A stretch of DNA of 64,000 nt from NCBI RefSeq assembly GCF_001705235.1, contig NZ_MCGV01000001.1, forward strand, positions 3,228,181 to 3,292,180, in the 5' to 3' direction. This DNA comes from Clostridium pasteurianum (GTDB lineage: Bacteria; Bacillota; Clostridia; Clostridiales; Clostridiaceae). How positions within the stretch are numbered: position 1 is the first letter of the stretch; every line of letters begins with the position of its first letter. The notes under the pieces are model-generated. The model searched no databases. It was not told the DNA's origin and was given only the letters and a program-made list of their open reading frames with translations. Shown here piece after piece: positions 45,188 through 54,054 of this stretch. The translations under genes were made by a program, and so were the position numbers.

Positions 45188-46210
45188 ATGTTTATTCCTA
45201 AAAGAATAATATTTGAAAAAAATTCTCTAGATTATGAGATAGGTCAAAATATATATAATAGGTTTAATGGTAAGCCAAATATTGAGATAGTAAATTTATC
45301 ATCAAATAAAGTAAAGCAGCATATTCCAGGTGAAAATTTATATGACTTTTATAGAGAAGGCAAAAATACTTTAGTGGTTGGAGTGAAAAAGGGTTTGAAA
45401 TTTCAATCCTGTAAGCCTTCAGCTCATTATCAGCTGCCACTTGTATCGGGATGTATTGGACAGTGTGAATATTGCTATTTAAACACCAATTTAGGTGATA
45501 AGCCATATATAAAAGTTAATGTGAATATAGATGATATACTAAATGCGGCTCAAAAATATATAGATGAGAGATTGCCAGAAACGACTATATTTGAAGGTGC
45601 AGCTACTTCAGATCCTGTACCTATTGAGCCATATACTAATATTTTAAAGAAAAGTATAGAGTTTTTTGGAAATAGTGACAGAGGAAGATTTAGATTTGTT
45701 ACAAAATTTAATGATGTAGATACACTGCTAGGTGCAAAGCATAACGGCAATACAGAAATAAGATTTACCGTAAACACTGACAGAGTTATAACTGAATACG
45801 AAAATAAAACTGCTCCTATTAATAAGAGGATAGAAGCTAGTGTAAAGGTAGCAAAAGCAGGGTACAGAATAGGGTATATAATAGCACCAGTATTTTTGTA
45901 TGAAGGGTGGAAGAAAGATTACAAGGAAATGCTTTTAGATTTAAATTCCAAGCTTCCAGAGGATTTAGAATATCCTATAACTTTTGAAATCATATCTCAT
46001 AGGTACACTACCAGGGCAAAAAATATAATATTAGAGGTATTTCCAGAAACAACTTTGCCAATGGTAGATGAAGAGAGAAAATATAAATATGGACAGTTTG
46101 GGTACGGAAAGTTTGTTTATAGTAAAGAGGAATTACAAGATATGAAGGAGTTTTTTACAGATCAAATAGAAAACATATTTAGAGATAAGGTGATACTCTA
46201 TATAATTTAA
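45188..46210 (+). CDS. splB: Spore photoproduct lyase
   Basis: A 340-residue radical SAM enzyme that repairs the 5-thyminyl-5,6-dihydrothymine lesion in germinating spores. The iron-sulfur motif is in SGCIGQCEYCYLN (Cys89, Cys93, Cys96, the CX3CX2C form), followed by FEGAATSDPVPIEPY and RFVTKFNDVD. Length is normal for the family. It shows that the organism forms spores. Translation may depend on the structured leader. Confidence 0.95.
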   Translation: MFIPKRIIFEKNSLDYEIGQNIYNRFNGKPNIEIVNLSSNKVKQHIPGENLYDFYREGKNTLVVGVKKGLKFQSCKPSAHYQLPLVSGCIGQCEYCYLNTNLGDKPYIKVNVNIDDILNAAQKYIDERLPETTIFEGAATSDPVPIEPYTNILKKSIEFFGNSDRGRFRFVTKFNDVDTLLGAKHNGNTEIRFTVNTDRVITEYENKTAPINKRIEASVKVAKAGYRIGYIIAPVFLYEGWKKDYKEMLLDLNSKLPEDLEYPITFEIISHRYTTRAKNIILEVFPETTLPMVDEERKYKYGQFGYGKFVYSKEELQDMKEFFTDQIENIFRDKVILYII

Positions 46211-46396
46211 AGTATAAAAGGGTGATTAATAAACTAACATAAAGTTTTTTCTATAAAAGAATTATTTTGGTTGAAATATCCTTATGTTAAGAATAAAATG
46301 TTAACAGTATGTTTTTGATTAGGTCATCTATTATAATAAAGATAGTAATAATGACTATAAGCAAAAAAATTTAAATATGATAAAGGTAATTAAGCA

Positions 46397-47512
46397 ATGA
46401 TAAAAACTAATTATTTAAATGCAATTAAAGAAAAATTGGCAAAGGAAAAGGTATTTACAGCTGCGGTTATTTTAGCGGCTGCATCTTCTTTAGTAGTAAG
46501 ACCTAAGCTTGATTATATAAATTTCAAAGTGCTTGTTTTGCTATTTAATTTAATGATAATAGTTGCAGCATTTGAAAAACTAAGAGTTATGGACAAAATA
46601 GCAGTGGAGATTTTAACTAGGTGCAAAAATACAAGAGTGGTCTCTTTGGTTTTTATAGTTGTAACATTTTTTTCATCAATGGTTGTGACTAATGATGTGG
46701 CCCTTTTAACCTTTGTTCCTCTGGCGATTCTCACACTAAAAAGTGCTAGAATAGATCCAATGAAGACAATTATAATCCAAACTCTTGCGGCTAATATAGG
46801 AAGTAGCCTTACGCCTATGGGCAATCCTCAAAATTTATTTTTATTTACCCATTATAAGCTTAGTGGTATAGAGTTTTTTTCTGTAACCACGCCATTTGTT
46901 CTTTTAGGATTTTTATGGCTTTTAATTTTGAATAGAAGGACTCCAAGAAAGAGAATAAAAATTTCTACTCAAAAAGTGCATATTGAAGATAAAAAAAGAA
47001 CGTGTATTTACTTGATTTTATTTTTAATCATAACAGCTTCAGTATTTAACCTAATAAATTATGTATATACTTTTGCAACAGTGATAGTTTTTGTTTTTAT
47101 TTTGGACAGGCATCTTATAAAGGAAGTAGATTATTTTTTATTAGCTACTTTTGTAGGATTTTTTGTGTTCATTGGGAATATATCAAATATTGAATTTGTA
47201 CAGGCACAACTTAGAATCTTTCTGAAAATACCGCATATGCCATATATATCTTCTATAGTTCTCAGTCAGGTTATTAGTAATGTTCCTTGTTCTATACTTG
47301 TTTCATGCTTCACTAATAACTGGAAGGAAGTACTTCTAGGGGTGAATGTTGGTGGAATGGGAACTATAATTGCATCACTTGCAAGTCTTATCTCATATAA
47401 AATATACAGTAATGAAAATTGTGATAGGAGCGGTGAGTATATAAAAAAATTTCATATATATAATATTATAAGTTTAATTTTGTTTAGTTTAATAATGTAT
47501 ATACAGATTTAA
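46397..47512 (+). CDS. ArsB/NhaD-type (ion transporter superfamily) permease
   Basis: A 371-residue membrane protein with about ten hydrophobic segments. MVVTNDVALLTFVPLAILTL and ANIGSSLTPMGNPQNLFLFTHY are the discontinuous-helix motifs of the IT superfamily (ArsB, NhaD, SLC13). It is shorter than most full transporters (about 430). The ion cannot be assigned, and no ars or other marker gene lies nearby. AAAGGTAATT precedes the ATG. Its 3' end runs into the mosaic repeat region. Confidence 0.82.
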   Translation: MIKTNYLNAIKEKLAKEKVFTAAVILAAASSLVVRPKLDYINFKVLVLLFNLMIIVAAFEKLRVMDKIAVEILTRCKNTRVVSLVFIVVTFFSSMVVTNDVALLTFVPLAILTLKSARIDPMKTIIIQTLAANIGSSLTPMGNPQNLFLFTHYKLSGIEFFSVTTPFVLLGFLWLLILNRRTPRKRIKISTQKVHIEDKKRTCIYLILFLIITASVFNLINYVYTFATVIVFVFILDRHLIKEVDYFLLATFVGFFVFIGNISNIEFVQAQLRIFLKIPHMPYISSIVLSQVISNVPCSILVSCFTNNWKEVLLGVNVGGMGTIIASLASLISYKIYSNENCDRSGEYIKKFHIYNIISLILFSLIMYIQI

Positions 47513-47519
47513 TAAATAA

Positions 47520-47645
47520 TGTGAGGTAATAGAATTTTAAGATTTTTAATTAAGAAACTAAAGTTATTAATTGTAATTAAAGATTAAATAATTTTATGCC
47601 CAAAATTCCGTAGTAACAGAGGAATTTTTTCCTTGCTTTTCTTCA
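47520..47645 (+). repeat. Repeat-end sequence and module C at the permease 3' end
   Basis: GAGGTAATAGAATTTTAAG after the stop resembles the repeat terminus seen after galT. Module C then runs from about 47590 (GCCCAAAATTCCGTAGTAAC, AGAGGAATTTTTTCCTTGC) to the outer arm of hairpin copy V. Confidence 0.7.
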
Positions 47646-47838
47646 AAAGGGAAATAACATTGATGAAGTAACGATTTAAAAAAATCCTATAAATCTTGGT
47701 AAAAAAATCTTAAAATACTTAGAGTTTTCAATTTGTCTGAACGTTAGTGAGTTATTGAAAACTCTTAGGATTTTAAGATTTTTTTACCCTAGATTTATAG
47801 AATTTTTTTAATGTTACAAATCAATGTTATTTCCCTTT
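47646..47838. repeat. Long hairpin repeat, copy V (permease/secreted-protein convergent junction)
   Basis: A 193-bp palindrome with perfect 19-bp outer arms AAAGGGAAATAACATTGAT (47646-47664) and complement (47820-47838). The right arm contains the Gly-Lys codons and TAA stop of the minus-strand secreted-protein gene (stop 47827-47829). Inner arms carry AAAAAAATCTTAAAAT and AGAGTTTTC; the loop resembles copy I. Confidence 0.87.
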
Positions 47839-49494
47839 ATCATATCCGGTACCTATGATTTCTGTTTTTATTCTATCTAGTACATTACCGCTTATGTCTA
47901 AATCCACTGAGGTTTTTGCAGTTTTTCCATCCTGCTTTTTTGCAATTATAATTACTTTATAAGGTTCTCTTATTCTACCGTCATTTTTTCGCATGCTTTG
48001 TTGAGCTTTCAGCGGAATTACGTATTGAATTTTTTCGCTGTGATTTTGTTCTTCTTTTATAGTTTTGTTTATAGGGAAGATAGTGCCAGAAGTATCCACA
48101 GAAGTTATTTCTACTGGCATATAAATTGTGAGATATTTTGCATTACCAGTAGTGTTTATGTTAAAGGTTATCTGCTGACCCTGTTTTGCTGGATTTGGAG
48201 CTACAGAAGCTTTAACTGTGATAGAATCTTCAAGGTTATAGGTTTCACTGTAAATGTCACTCATATTACCTGCTTTGTCAGTTATCTCGGACTGGATTTT
48301 ATATTTTCCACTGTTTTCTAATGATATATCTTTTGCAGCATCTCCATCTATGGTATTACTCCAGTCTCCCCAGGTTGTACCATTATCTTGAGACAATCTA
48401 TATCTCCAGAGCAAAACACCTGAACCGCCTTCGTCATAAGGTTTAAAGTTTAATGTTGCGGAATTACTTGATATACTTTTATGTGTATAGATTCCTGTAG
48501 GTGGAGTGGTGTCAATGCAATAGTTTTGACTTGTTTGCCAATCAGAAGTATTTCCTAAGTTGTCCACAGCTTGAACTTTAACTTGATATATTCCCTGTCC
48601 TGATAAGGTAATGCTGTTATTTATATTATTTTCTGAACTAGATATTTGTTCTGGTGCATTACTAGCACTTTTAACAAATTTAGCATTACTTAAATCTGAG
48701 TGATCCTTAGCATATATCCAGTCATAATCCTGCCATATACCATTTTTACATATTGAATATCTGTATTTCTGTACACCACAGCCGCTGTCAAGTATATTAA
48801 CACCTATATTTATACTTTGGTTTGTCCAGCTATGGCATATTGGATCAATAGTAACAATAGGAGCTTTTCCATCTGTTTTGATAGTTTCTATGGACTGCGG
48901 CCAAGAAGATACATTATGTTCATCAGCTAGCCAATTACCATTGAATGTAACAAAGTTGCATCTCGGGTAATACGTTCTATCATTATTATTATCATTAAAT
49001 TTTAGCCAAAATAAATTGCCGCAGTGCCAACATCCATCTGATGCATTAGCTGAACTATGTCCTATTTCAGCATCTACAGGGATCACATCATCTGTTGAGT
49101 TATCAGCAACCAATTCCGCTCTATTTGAATCTAGATTTCTCGGCTCTTTACCATAGATATACCATTTACTAAAATTATCAGTACCATCTAAAGTTAAATA
49201 TGAATTGCTTATTGTATTATCCCAATCACCTGATTGTTTCCATCTTACTTTTCCCCATGCGGTGACTCCAAGTACATCTCCGGGCTTGCACCAAACAGTA
49301 TTTCTTATTCTAAGTCCGTTATGTTCTACAGCAGAACCATTTACATTAGGAGCATTCTTATTTTGCCATCCATCTATTTCTGGTGATGGCATGAATGGAT
49401 TACTAGCATAAGTTTTAGTTGTAACTATTCCAACTAGTATTAAGAAACTAATTATAGAAACAGTAATTTTTTTAAATTTCTTATTGAATTTCAT
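47827..49494 (-). CDS. Secreted protein with Ig-like domains
   Basis: A 555-residue exported protein of unknown role. A signal peptide is evident (charged start MKFNKKFKK, hydrophobic stretch, TYA-SN cleavage region). The N-terminal 220 residues are Trp- and Cys-rich (WCKPGDVLGVTAWGKVRWK; GCWHCGNLFWLKF). Two or three Ig-like repeats follow (KAPIVTIDP...; VQAVDNLGNTSDW; TDTAGN-like TDKAGNMSD) and a last beta-rich domain. AGGAGG sets the ATG at 49494, ten codons after an upstream in-frame start. It lies behind the terminator of the ChW gene. Surface or carbohydrate binding is only inferred. Confidence 0.8.
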   Translation of the reverse strand: MKFNKKFKKITVSIISFLILVGIVTTKTYASNPFMPSPEIDGWQNKNAPNVNGSAVEHNGLRIRNTVWCKPGDVLGVTAWGKVRWKQSGDWDNTISNSYLTLDGTDNFSKWYIYGKEPRNLDSNRAELVADNSTDDVIPVDAEIGHSSANASDGCWHCGNLFWLKFNDNNNDRTYYPRCNFVTFNGNWLADEHNVSSWPQSIETIKTDGKAPIVTIDPICHSWTNQSINIGVNILDSGCGVQKYRYSICKNGIWQDYDWIYAKDHSDLSNAKFVKSASNAPEQISSSENNINNSITLSGQGIYQVKVQAVDNLGNTSDWQTSQNYCIDTTPPTGIYTHKSISSNSATLNFKPYDEGGSGVLLWRYRLSQDNGTTWGDWSNTIDGDAAKDISLENSGKYKIQSEITDKAGNMSDIYSETYNLEDSITVKASVAPNPAKQGQQITFNINTTGNAKYLTIYMPVEITSVDTSGTIFPINKTIKEEQNHSEKIQYVIPLKAQQSMRKNDGRIREPYKVIIIAKKQDGKTAKTSVDLDISGNVLDRIKTEIIGTGYDKGK

Positions 49495-49512
49495 TTTAGT
49501 GCCTCCTGTCAT

Positions 49513-49548
49513 AAAAAAACTCACGGATAATTAATATCCATGAGTTTT
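49513..49548 (-). terminator. Terminator of the ChW-protein gene
   Basis: Arms AAAACTCACGGATA (49516-49529) and TATCCATGAGTTTT (49535-49548) pair with one wobble. On the minus strand a T-run follows. It lies only 19 bases before the next minus-strand start. Confidence 0.9.
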
Positions 49549-49572
49549 AGATTCTTAAATATATTTTTATCT

Positions 49573-51084
49573 CTAATTAGCTGGTGTAAAATATACTACA
49601 ACCCTAACAATTTCATTTGTGTTTCCTTCATAATTAACATATATTCTATCATATGTTTGTTCTGGATCTGCATTACTTATAAATTTTGTATTTAAGGTTT
49701 TAGCTGCAGTTGAAAGTTTATCTACATTATTACTATCAAGTTTAGTACTTTCTTTATAAATTCCTGCTAATTTATAATAAGATCCATTAATCTTATATAA
49801 TCCTTTTCCGTTATCTATATAATCACCGACTATACTATTTTTCATTTTCTCCTCTGTAATTTCACCTGTAGAGTATCCGTCACTATATAAAGCTGCAATA
49901 TCATATATCGTTCCAGTTTTACCTTCTGAATTAGGATATGTTTTTCCATCACTATCTACATAGGTAGTACTAGGATTTTTAGTTTTTCCAATAGCATCAT
50001 TTACTTCATTTGATAATGTATAATTATTAAGAGGAGTACCCTTATATTCATAGCCGGCTCCGTTAATACCTGTTGGTAATACTGCATGGTCACCATTATC
50101 TGTTGGTGTTGGTTCTGGAGTATTATTTACTGGTATAAAATCAACTGGGGTAGCATCATGTCCAGTCCAGACAATTCTTACTTCAATAGCTTCAACTCTA
50201 AGACCTTTACCGTCTGTACCAGCTTCTTGACCATCACGTACCCATTTCTGCCAGCCTATATTTTGTACATGTGCTCTATACTGCACTGAATATCCTGACA
50301 TACCTTTACCTTCAAGTGCAATTTTTATAGCTTCAACTCTGTAACCTTTGCCATCTGTACCACCTTCTTGTCCATCACTTACAGGAGTCTGCCAACCTAT
50401 GTTCTGAACATGAGTTTGATATTTTATATGTGCATCTGCTGGTGCATTTTCAAGATTAAGCTTCAAAGCTTCAACCCTTAAGCCTTGTCCTTCTGTTCCA
50501 GCAATCTGTCCATTCTCTACCGCATTCTGCCATCCAATATTTTGTACGTGTCCTGAATAATTTACGCCCACAGTTGTATTGGATGTTTTAACAATCCTAA
50601 TTTCCAAAGCTTCAACTCTAAGACTTTTACCATCTGTACCGGCTTCTTGTCCATCTGATACCCAGTCCTGCCAGCCGACATTCTGTACATGAGCCTTATA
50701 TTCTACACTGTATCCTGGCATATTTTTAAGTTTTATTTTTAAAGCTTCAACTCTGTAACTTTTACCATCTGTGCCAGCTTCCTGTCCATCTTGTTTCCAG
50801 TCCTGCCAGCCTATATTTTGAACATGTGCTTGATATTCTATAGAAGCTCCTTTAGGTGCATTGGTCAAATTTAATTTTAATGCCTCAACCCTAAGACCTT
50901 TACCATCTGTACCTACTTCTTGTCCATCACTTACAGGAGTTTGCCAACCTATGTTTTGTACATGTCCTGAGTAACTTACGCCGACCATATTAGATGGTGC
51001 ACTTGCTTTTACACTATTATTAATTCCAATACATGTTGTTGTTAAAGCAACAGCTATTAGCCCAGCTATAAATTTTCTTTTCAT
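49573..51084 (-). CDS. Secreted protein with six ChW repeats
   Basis: A 503-residue exported protein. After a signal peptide (cleaved near residue 29) come six ChW (clostridial hydrophobic, conserved Trp) repeats at about 34-73, 81-119, 126-164, 171-211, 219-256 and 265-304. Each has the core HVQNIGW, DGQEAGTDGK and RVEALK-like segments. ChW repeats are thought to mediate surface or polysaccharide interactions in solventogenic clostridia. A Pro/Thr-rich linker (about 311-332) leads to a 170-residue C-terminal domain I do not recognise. No catalytic domain is seen. Confidence 0.93.
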   Translation of the reverse strand: MKRKFIAGLIAVALTTTCIGINNSVKASAPSNMVGVSYSGHVQNIGWQTPVSDGQEVGTDGKGLRVEALKLNLTNAPKGASIEYQAHVQNIGWQDWKQDGQEAGTDGKSYRVEALKIKLKNMPGYSVEYKAHVQNVGWQDWVSDGQEAGTDGKSLRVEALEIRIVKTSNTTVGVNYSGHVQNIGWQNAVENGQIAGTEGQGLRVEALKLNLENAPADAHIKYQTHVQNIGWQTPVSDGQEGGTDGKGYRVEAIKIALEGKGMSGYSVQYRAHVQNIGWQKWVRDGQEAGTDGKGLRVEAIEVRIVWTGHDATPVDFIPVNNTPEPTPTDNGDHAVLPTGINGAGYEYKGTPLNNYTLSNEVNDAIGKTKNPSTTYVDSDGKTYPNSEGKTGTIYDIAALYSDGYSTGEITEEKMKNSIVGDYIDNGKGLYKINGSYYKLAGIYKESTKLDSNNVDKLSTAAKTLNTKFISNADPEQTYDRIYVNYEGNTNEIVRVVVYFTPAN

Positions 51085-51123
51085 TTTTACTCCACCTTTT
51101 ACATATTATTCTTTAATAATTAT

Positions 51124-51152
51124 ATTTTACAATTTATGCGCACGTTTTTCAA
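51124..51152 (-). promoter_or_regulatory. Predicted sigma-A promoter of the ChW gene
   Basis: On the minus strand TTGAAA (51147-51152), 17 bases, TAAAAT (51124-51129), leaving a leader of about 35 bases to the ATG at 51084. Confidence 0.65.
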
Positions 51153-51365
51153 TTGATTTAATGTTTAACTTCATTAGTTGCAGAAATTCTGCAAAGACAA
51201 GCTGATAAAATTTCAGTTGTTAATTAGTTTTTACACAAGTAAATTTTTCATTTACAGGTTTAAACCAAAGATATCCTCCTTTAATTATGATTATAGAGGA
51301 GAATTTTATGGGATAACTTATCATTTTAAGTACATAATTATGACAGATAACTTTAGATAACCATA

Positions 51366-51413
51366 AAAAAACAGTATGATAAAACATACTGTTTAATGTC
51401 TTATCATACTGTT
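51366..51413 (-). terminator. Terminator of def with two alternative stems
   Basis: The T-run-proximal arm (51370-51382) can pair perfectly either with 51401-51413 (13 bp) or, using AAACAGTATG (51369-51378), with CATACTGTTT at 51385-51394 (10 bp). On the minus strand both end in TTTTTT, so both would terminate def transcription. Confidence 0.85.
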
Positions 51414-51485
51414 ATGGAAAAACTAGTTAAACTATTAAGTTATACTTTGGCTTCATTTTAATGACATAAATTTATTAATATTTTT

Positions 51486-51938
51486 TTACTTTACGTATTC
51501 TGTGACGAAATCAATAAACAAAATTCCATACAAGTGGTCTATTTCGTGGCAGAGACATTTTGCAAGAAAGCCCGTACCAGTTATGGTTATTTTTTTACCA
51601 TTTTCATTTAATGCTTCTACTGTTACTTTTTCAGGACGCGTTAATTTTCCAAACTTATTTGGAATGCTGAGGCATCCTTCAACCACTTCTTGAGATCCTT
51701 CTTTTTTTACAATCTTTGGATTTACTAATTTTAAAACAGTATCATGTGCATCTATTACCACAAGTTTTTTAAGTATTCCTATCTGAGGTGCTGCTATTGC
51801 TGCTCCATTATCTGTATTATGAAGAGTATCTAACATATCTTGTAGAATTTGTCTTATCTTATCATCTACTACTTCAACATCTCTACTTTTTTTTCTTAAG
51901 ATATCATCACCTAAAAGTCTAATTTGCCTTAATGCCAT
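51486..51938 (-). CDS. def: Peptide deformylase
   Basis: A 150-residue iron/zinc enzyme that removes the formyl group from nascent proteins. The three family motifs are present: GAAIAAPQIGI (GxGxAAxQ type), EGCLSIPN and CHEIDHLYGILFID (HExxH). I chose the ATG at 51938, preceded by AAAGGTG, over a GTG three codons upstream that lies within that binding site. It is not beside fmt or priA here. Confidence 0.95.
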   Translation of the reverse strand: MALRQIRLLGDDILRKKSRDVEVVDDKIRQILQDMLDTLHNTDNGAAIAAPQIGILKKLVVIDAHDTVLKLVNPKIVKKEGSQEVVEGCLSIPNKFGKLTRPEKVTVEALNENGKKITITGTGFLAKCLCHEIDHLYGILFIDFVTEYVK

Positions 51939-52076
51939 TTTAATCACACCTTTACTTATTTGAGCTTTTAATATTTTAAATTTTCAGACCTTTATTAGAA
52001 GAAAGTCTCAATACAAAATATAACACTAATACAATTTTTATGTCAAGTTGTATTGAGAATGGGCTAAGGTGTAAAT

Positions 52077-52103
52077 TAAAGTAACTGCAAAATAAAACGA
52101 TAA
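52077..52103 (+). promoter_or_regulatory. Candidate sigma-D (flagellar sigma) promoter of mcp 1
   Basis: TAAA (52077-52080), 15 bases, AACGATAA (52096-52103), close to the consensus TAAA-N15-GCCGATAA for chemotaxis and flagellar genes. Confidence 0.7.
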
Positions 52104-52141
52104 TAGGTATGCTTGAAAATGTATAATAAGGGGTGAAACAC

Positions 52142-53854
52142 ATGAAAATTGTAAAAAATCTAAAAGTTGGGAATAAGTTATGCATTTCATTTTTGATCAT
52201 GATGGCACTAATTGTGGTAGTTGGTGTGATGGCAATTATAAACTTAGAAAAGATAAGTGCTAGATCTAATAAAATGTATAATTCAAACTTGAAAAAAGTT
52301 TATTATTTAACTAAAACGGAACAGGATTTAACAGAAGTAAGGGCAGACTTATTGAAGCTAGTATATCAAAATGATGCATCAATGGTACCTGAGGCTAAGA
52401 GTCAGATGCAAAAGGATGAGAAGGAAATTAGTACATTTGCTAAAAAATATGATGCCCTGTCTCAGAAGGATTCTAGTAAGAACGCTTGGGAAAAAGCAAA
52501 AGAAACTAAGGATAATTATATGGACATATCTGAAAAAACTGTAGAGGCTGTGTCTCAAAATGATTTTGATAAAGCAGTAAAATTGAATAAGGGAAATAAT
52601 GACCTTAGGGAGGATTTATTTAATCAGATAAATAGGCTTATAAATAGTAATTTTAATGAAGCCAAACAGGACAATAAGGATAATTTGGCTGCATATTCAA
52701 ACTTTGTTAAACTATTAATTATTGTGATAGTATTAGGATTAATAATATCAGTTTTAATTTCTATTAATTTAACGAGGGATATTAAAGGATGCTTAAAAAA
52801 GATAAACGAATCTGCTAAAAAAATGGCTAATTATGATTTCTCTTTTGTACTCAAAGTTGATAGAAAAGATGAATTTGGAGATACAAGTAATTTCCTTATG
52901 AAAGCTCAGGAAAATGTTCAGCATATTATAAGGACAATTATGGAAAATTCTCAGGATTTAAGTGCCTCAAGTGAAGAACTTTCAGCTACAGTTGAGGAGC
53001 TTAGTTCAAAATTTGAGAATATAACGGAATCAACTAAAAACATAGCAGAGCAAGTTGAAAAAACAAGTTCATCATCTGAAGAGGTGACAGCATCTATAGA
53101 AGAAGTTAATTCTAATATAGATGAATTATCAAATAAAACATTAGATCAAAGCAATAACTCAAATGCATCTAAAGAAAAAGCTGTAGAAATAAAAAATAGT
53201 GGAAGAAAATCTGTGCAGCGTGTGGATGACATTTATAAGAATAAAGAAAGAGAGATACTAAAATCTATAGAAGATGGAAAAGTTGTAGATGAAGTAAAAC
53301 AAATGGCAGAATCTATTGCTAGTATATCAGAACAAACTAATTTACTTGCATTAAATGCTGCAATTGAAGCTGCTAGGGCAGGAGAAGCTGGAAAAGGATT
53401 TTCTGTTGTAGCAGAGGAAGTTAGAAAGCTTTCAGAAGAAGTAGGAGAATCTGTAGATAGCATAAAGAATACAATTGAAAAGGTACAGATGGCATTTAAA
53501 AATCTTTCAAGTAATGCCCGTGATGTTATGACATTTGTGAATGATGATATAAAACCTGAACTTCAGAACTTGGAGAAAGTAGGGGACAGATACTATGAGG
53601 ACAGTAATTTTGTAAGTTCAACTTCAGACAAGATATCATCTATGGCACAGGCAATTGATAATACAATGAACGATTTAAGTAATGCTGTTCAGGATGTATC
53701 AGCTGGTGCTCAGAGTGTATCTGAAAACACATACAGCATAAGCGGTGGAATTGAAGAAGCTAGTGAGGGATTAAATCAAGTTGCAGAAACTTCTCAAAGT
53801 CAGGCTGAACTTGCATTGAAATTAAATGAATTAGTACAAAAATTTAAGATTTAG
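52142..53854 (+). CDS. Methyl-accepting chemotaxis protein 1 of a tandem pair
   Basis: A 570-residue chemoreceptor. It has a first transmembrane helix (about 13-34), a helical-bundle sensor domain (about 36-190), a second transmembrane helix ([18 protein letters not shown], about 190-210), a HAMP region and a cytoplasmic signalling coil with the hairpin [21 protein letters not shown] chose the ATG at 52142, after AAGGGGTG; this gives exactly the length of the second copy. Gln/Glu-rich methylation regions flank the hairpin. The ligand is unknown. Confidence 0.94.
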   Translation: MKIVKNLKVGNKLCISFLIMMALIVVVGVMAIINLEKISARSNKMYNSNLKKVYYLTKTEQDLTEVRADLLKLVYQNDASMVPEAKSQMQKDEKEISTFAKKYDALSQKDSSKNAWEKAKETKDNYMDISEKTVEAVSQNDFDKAVKLNKGNNDLREDLFNQINRLINSNFNEAKQDNKDNLAAYSNFVKLLIIVIVLGLIISVLISINLTRDIKGCLKKINESAKKMANYDFSFVLKVDRKDEFGDTSNFLMKAQENVQHIIRTIMENSQDLSASSEELSATVEELSSKFENITESTKNIAEQVEKTSSSSEEVTASIEEVNSNIDELSNKTLDQSNNSNASKEKAVEIKNSGRKSVQRVDDIYKNKEREILKSIEDGKVVDEVKQMAESIASISEQTNLLALNAAIEAARAGEAGKGFSVVAEEVRKLSEEVGESVDSIKNTIEKVQMAFKNLSSNARDVMTFVNDDIKPELQNLEKVGDRYYEDSNFVSSTSDKISSMAQAIDNTMNDLSNAVQDVSAGAQSVSENTYSISGGIEEASEGLNQVAETSQSQAELALKLNELVQKFKI

Positions 53855-53985
53855 TCCTTATGATTTATAAAATTCTGTAGGCACTGAGAAAGTTTTTCTT
53901 TTATTGGAAGAAAGCCTTAATACAAAATATAACACTAATGCAATTTTTATGTCAAACCTCATTAACAATGGTTAAAATTGTGAGA

Positions 53986-54013
53986 TAAAGTAACCTATTT
54001 AGGAGAACGATAA
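53986..54013 (+). promoter_or_regulatory. Candidate sigma-D promoter of mcp 2
   Basis: TAAA (53986-53989), 16 bases, AACGATAA (54006-54013). The element sits at the same place as in mcp 1, so the duplication included the promoter. Confidence 0.65.
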
Positions 54014-54054
54014 TATATACGTATTTTAAAAAGGTATAATAAGGGGAGAAGAAC

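Noticed and set aside
48000-48320. Plus-strand open frame of about 107 codons inside the secreted-protein gene
   Set aside because: It is a shadow of the minus-strand gene, lacks a ribosome binding site and has no recognisable product.
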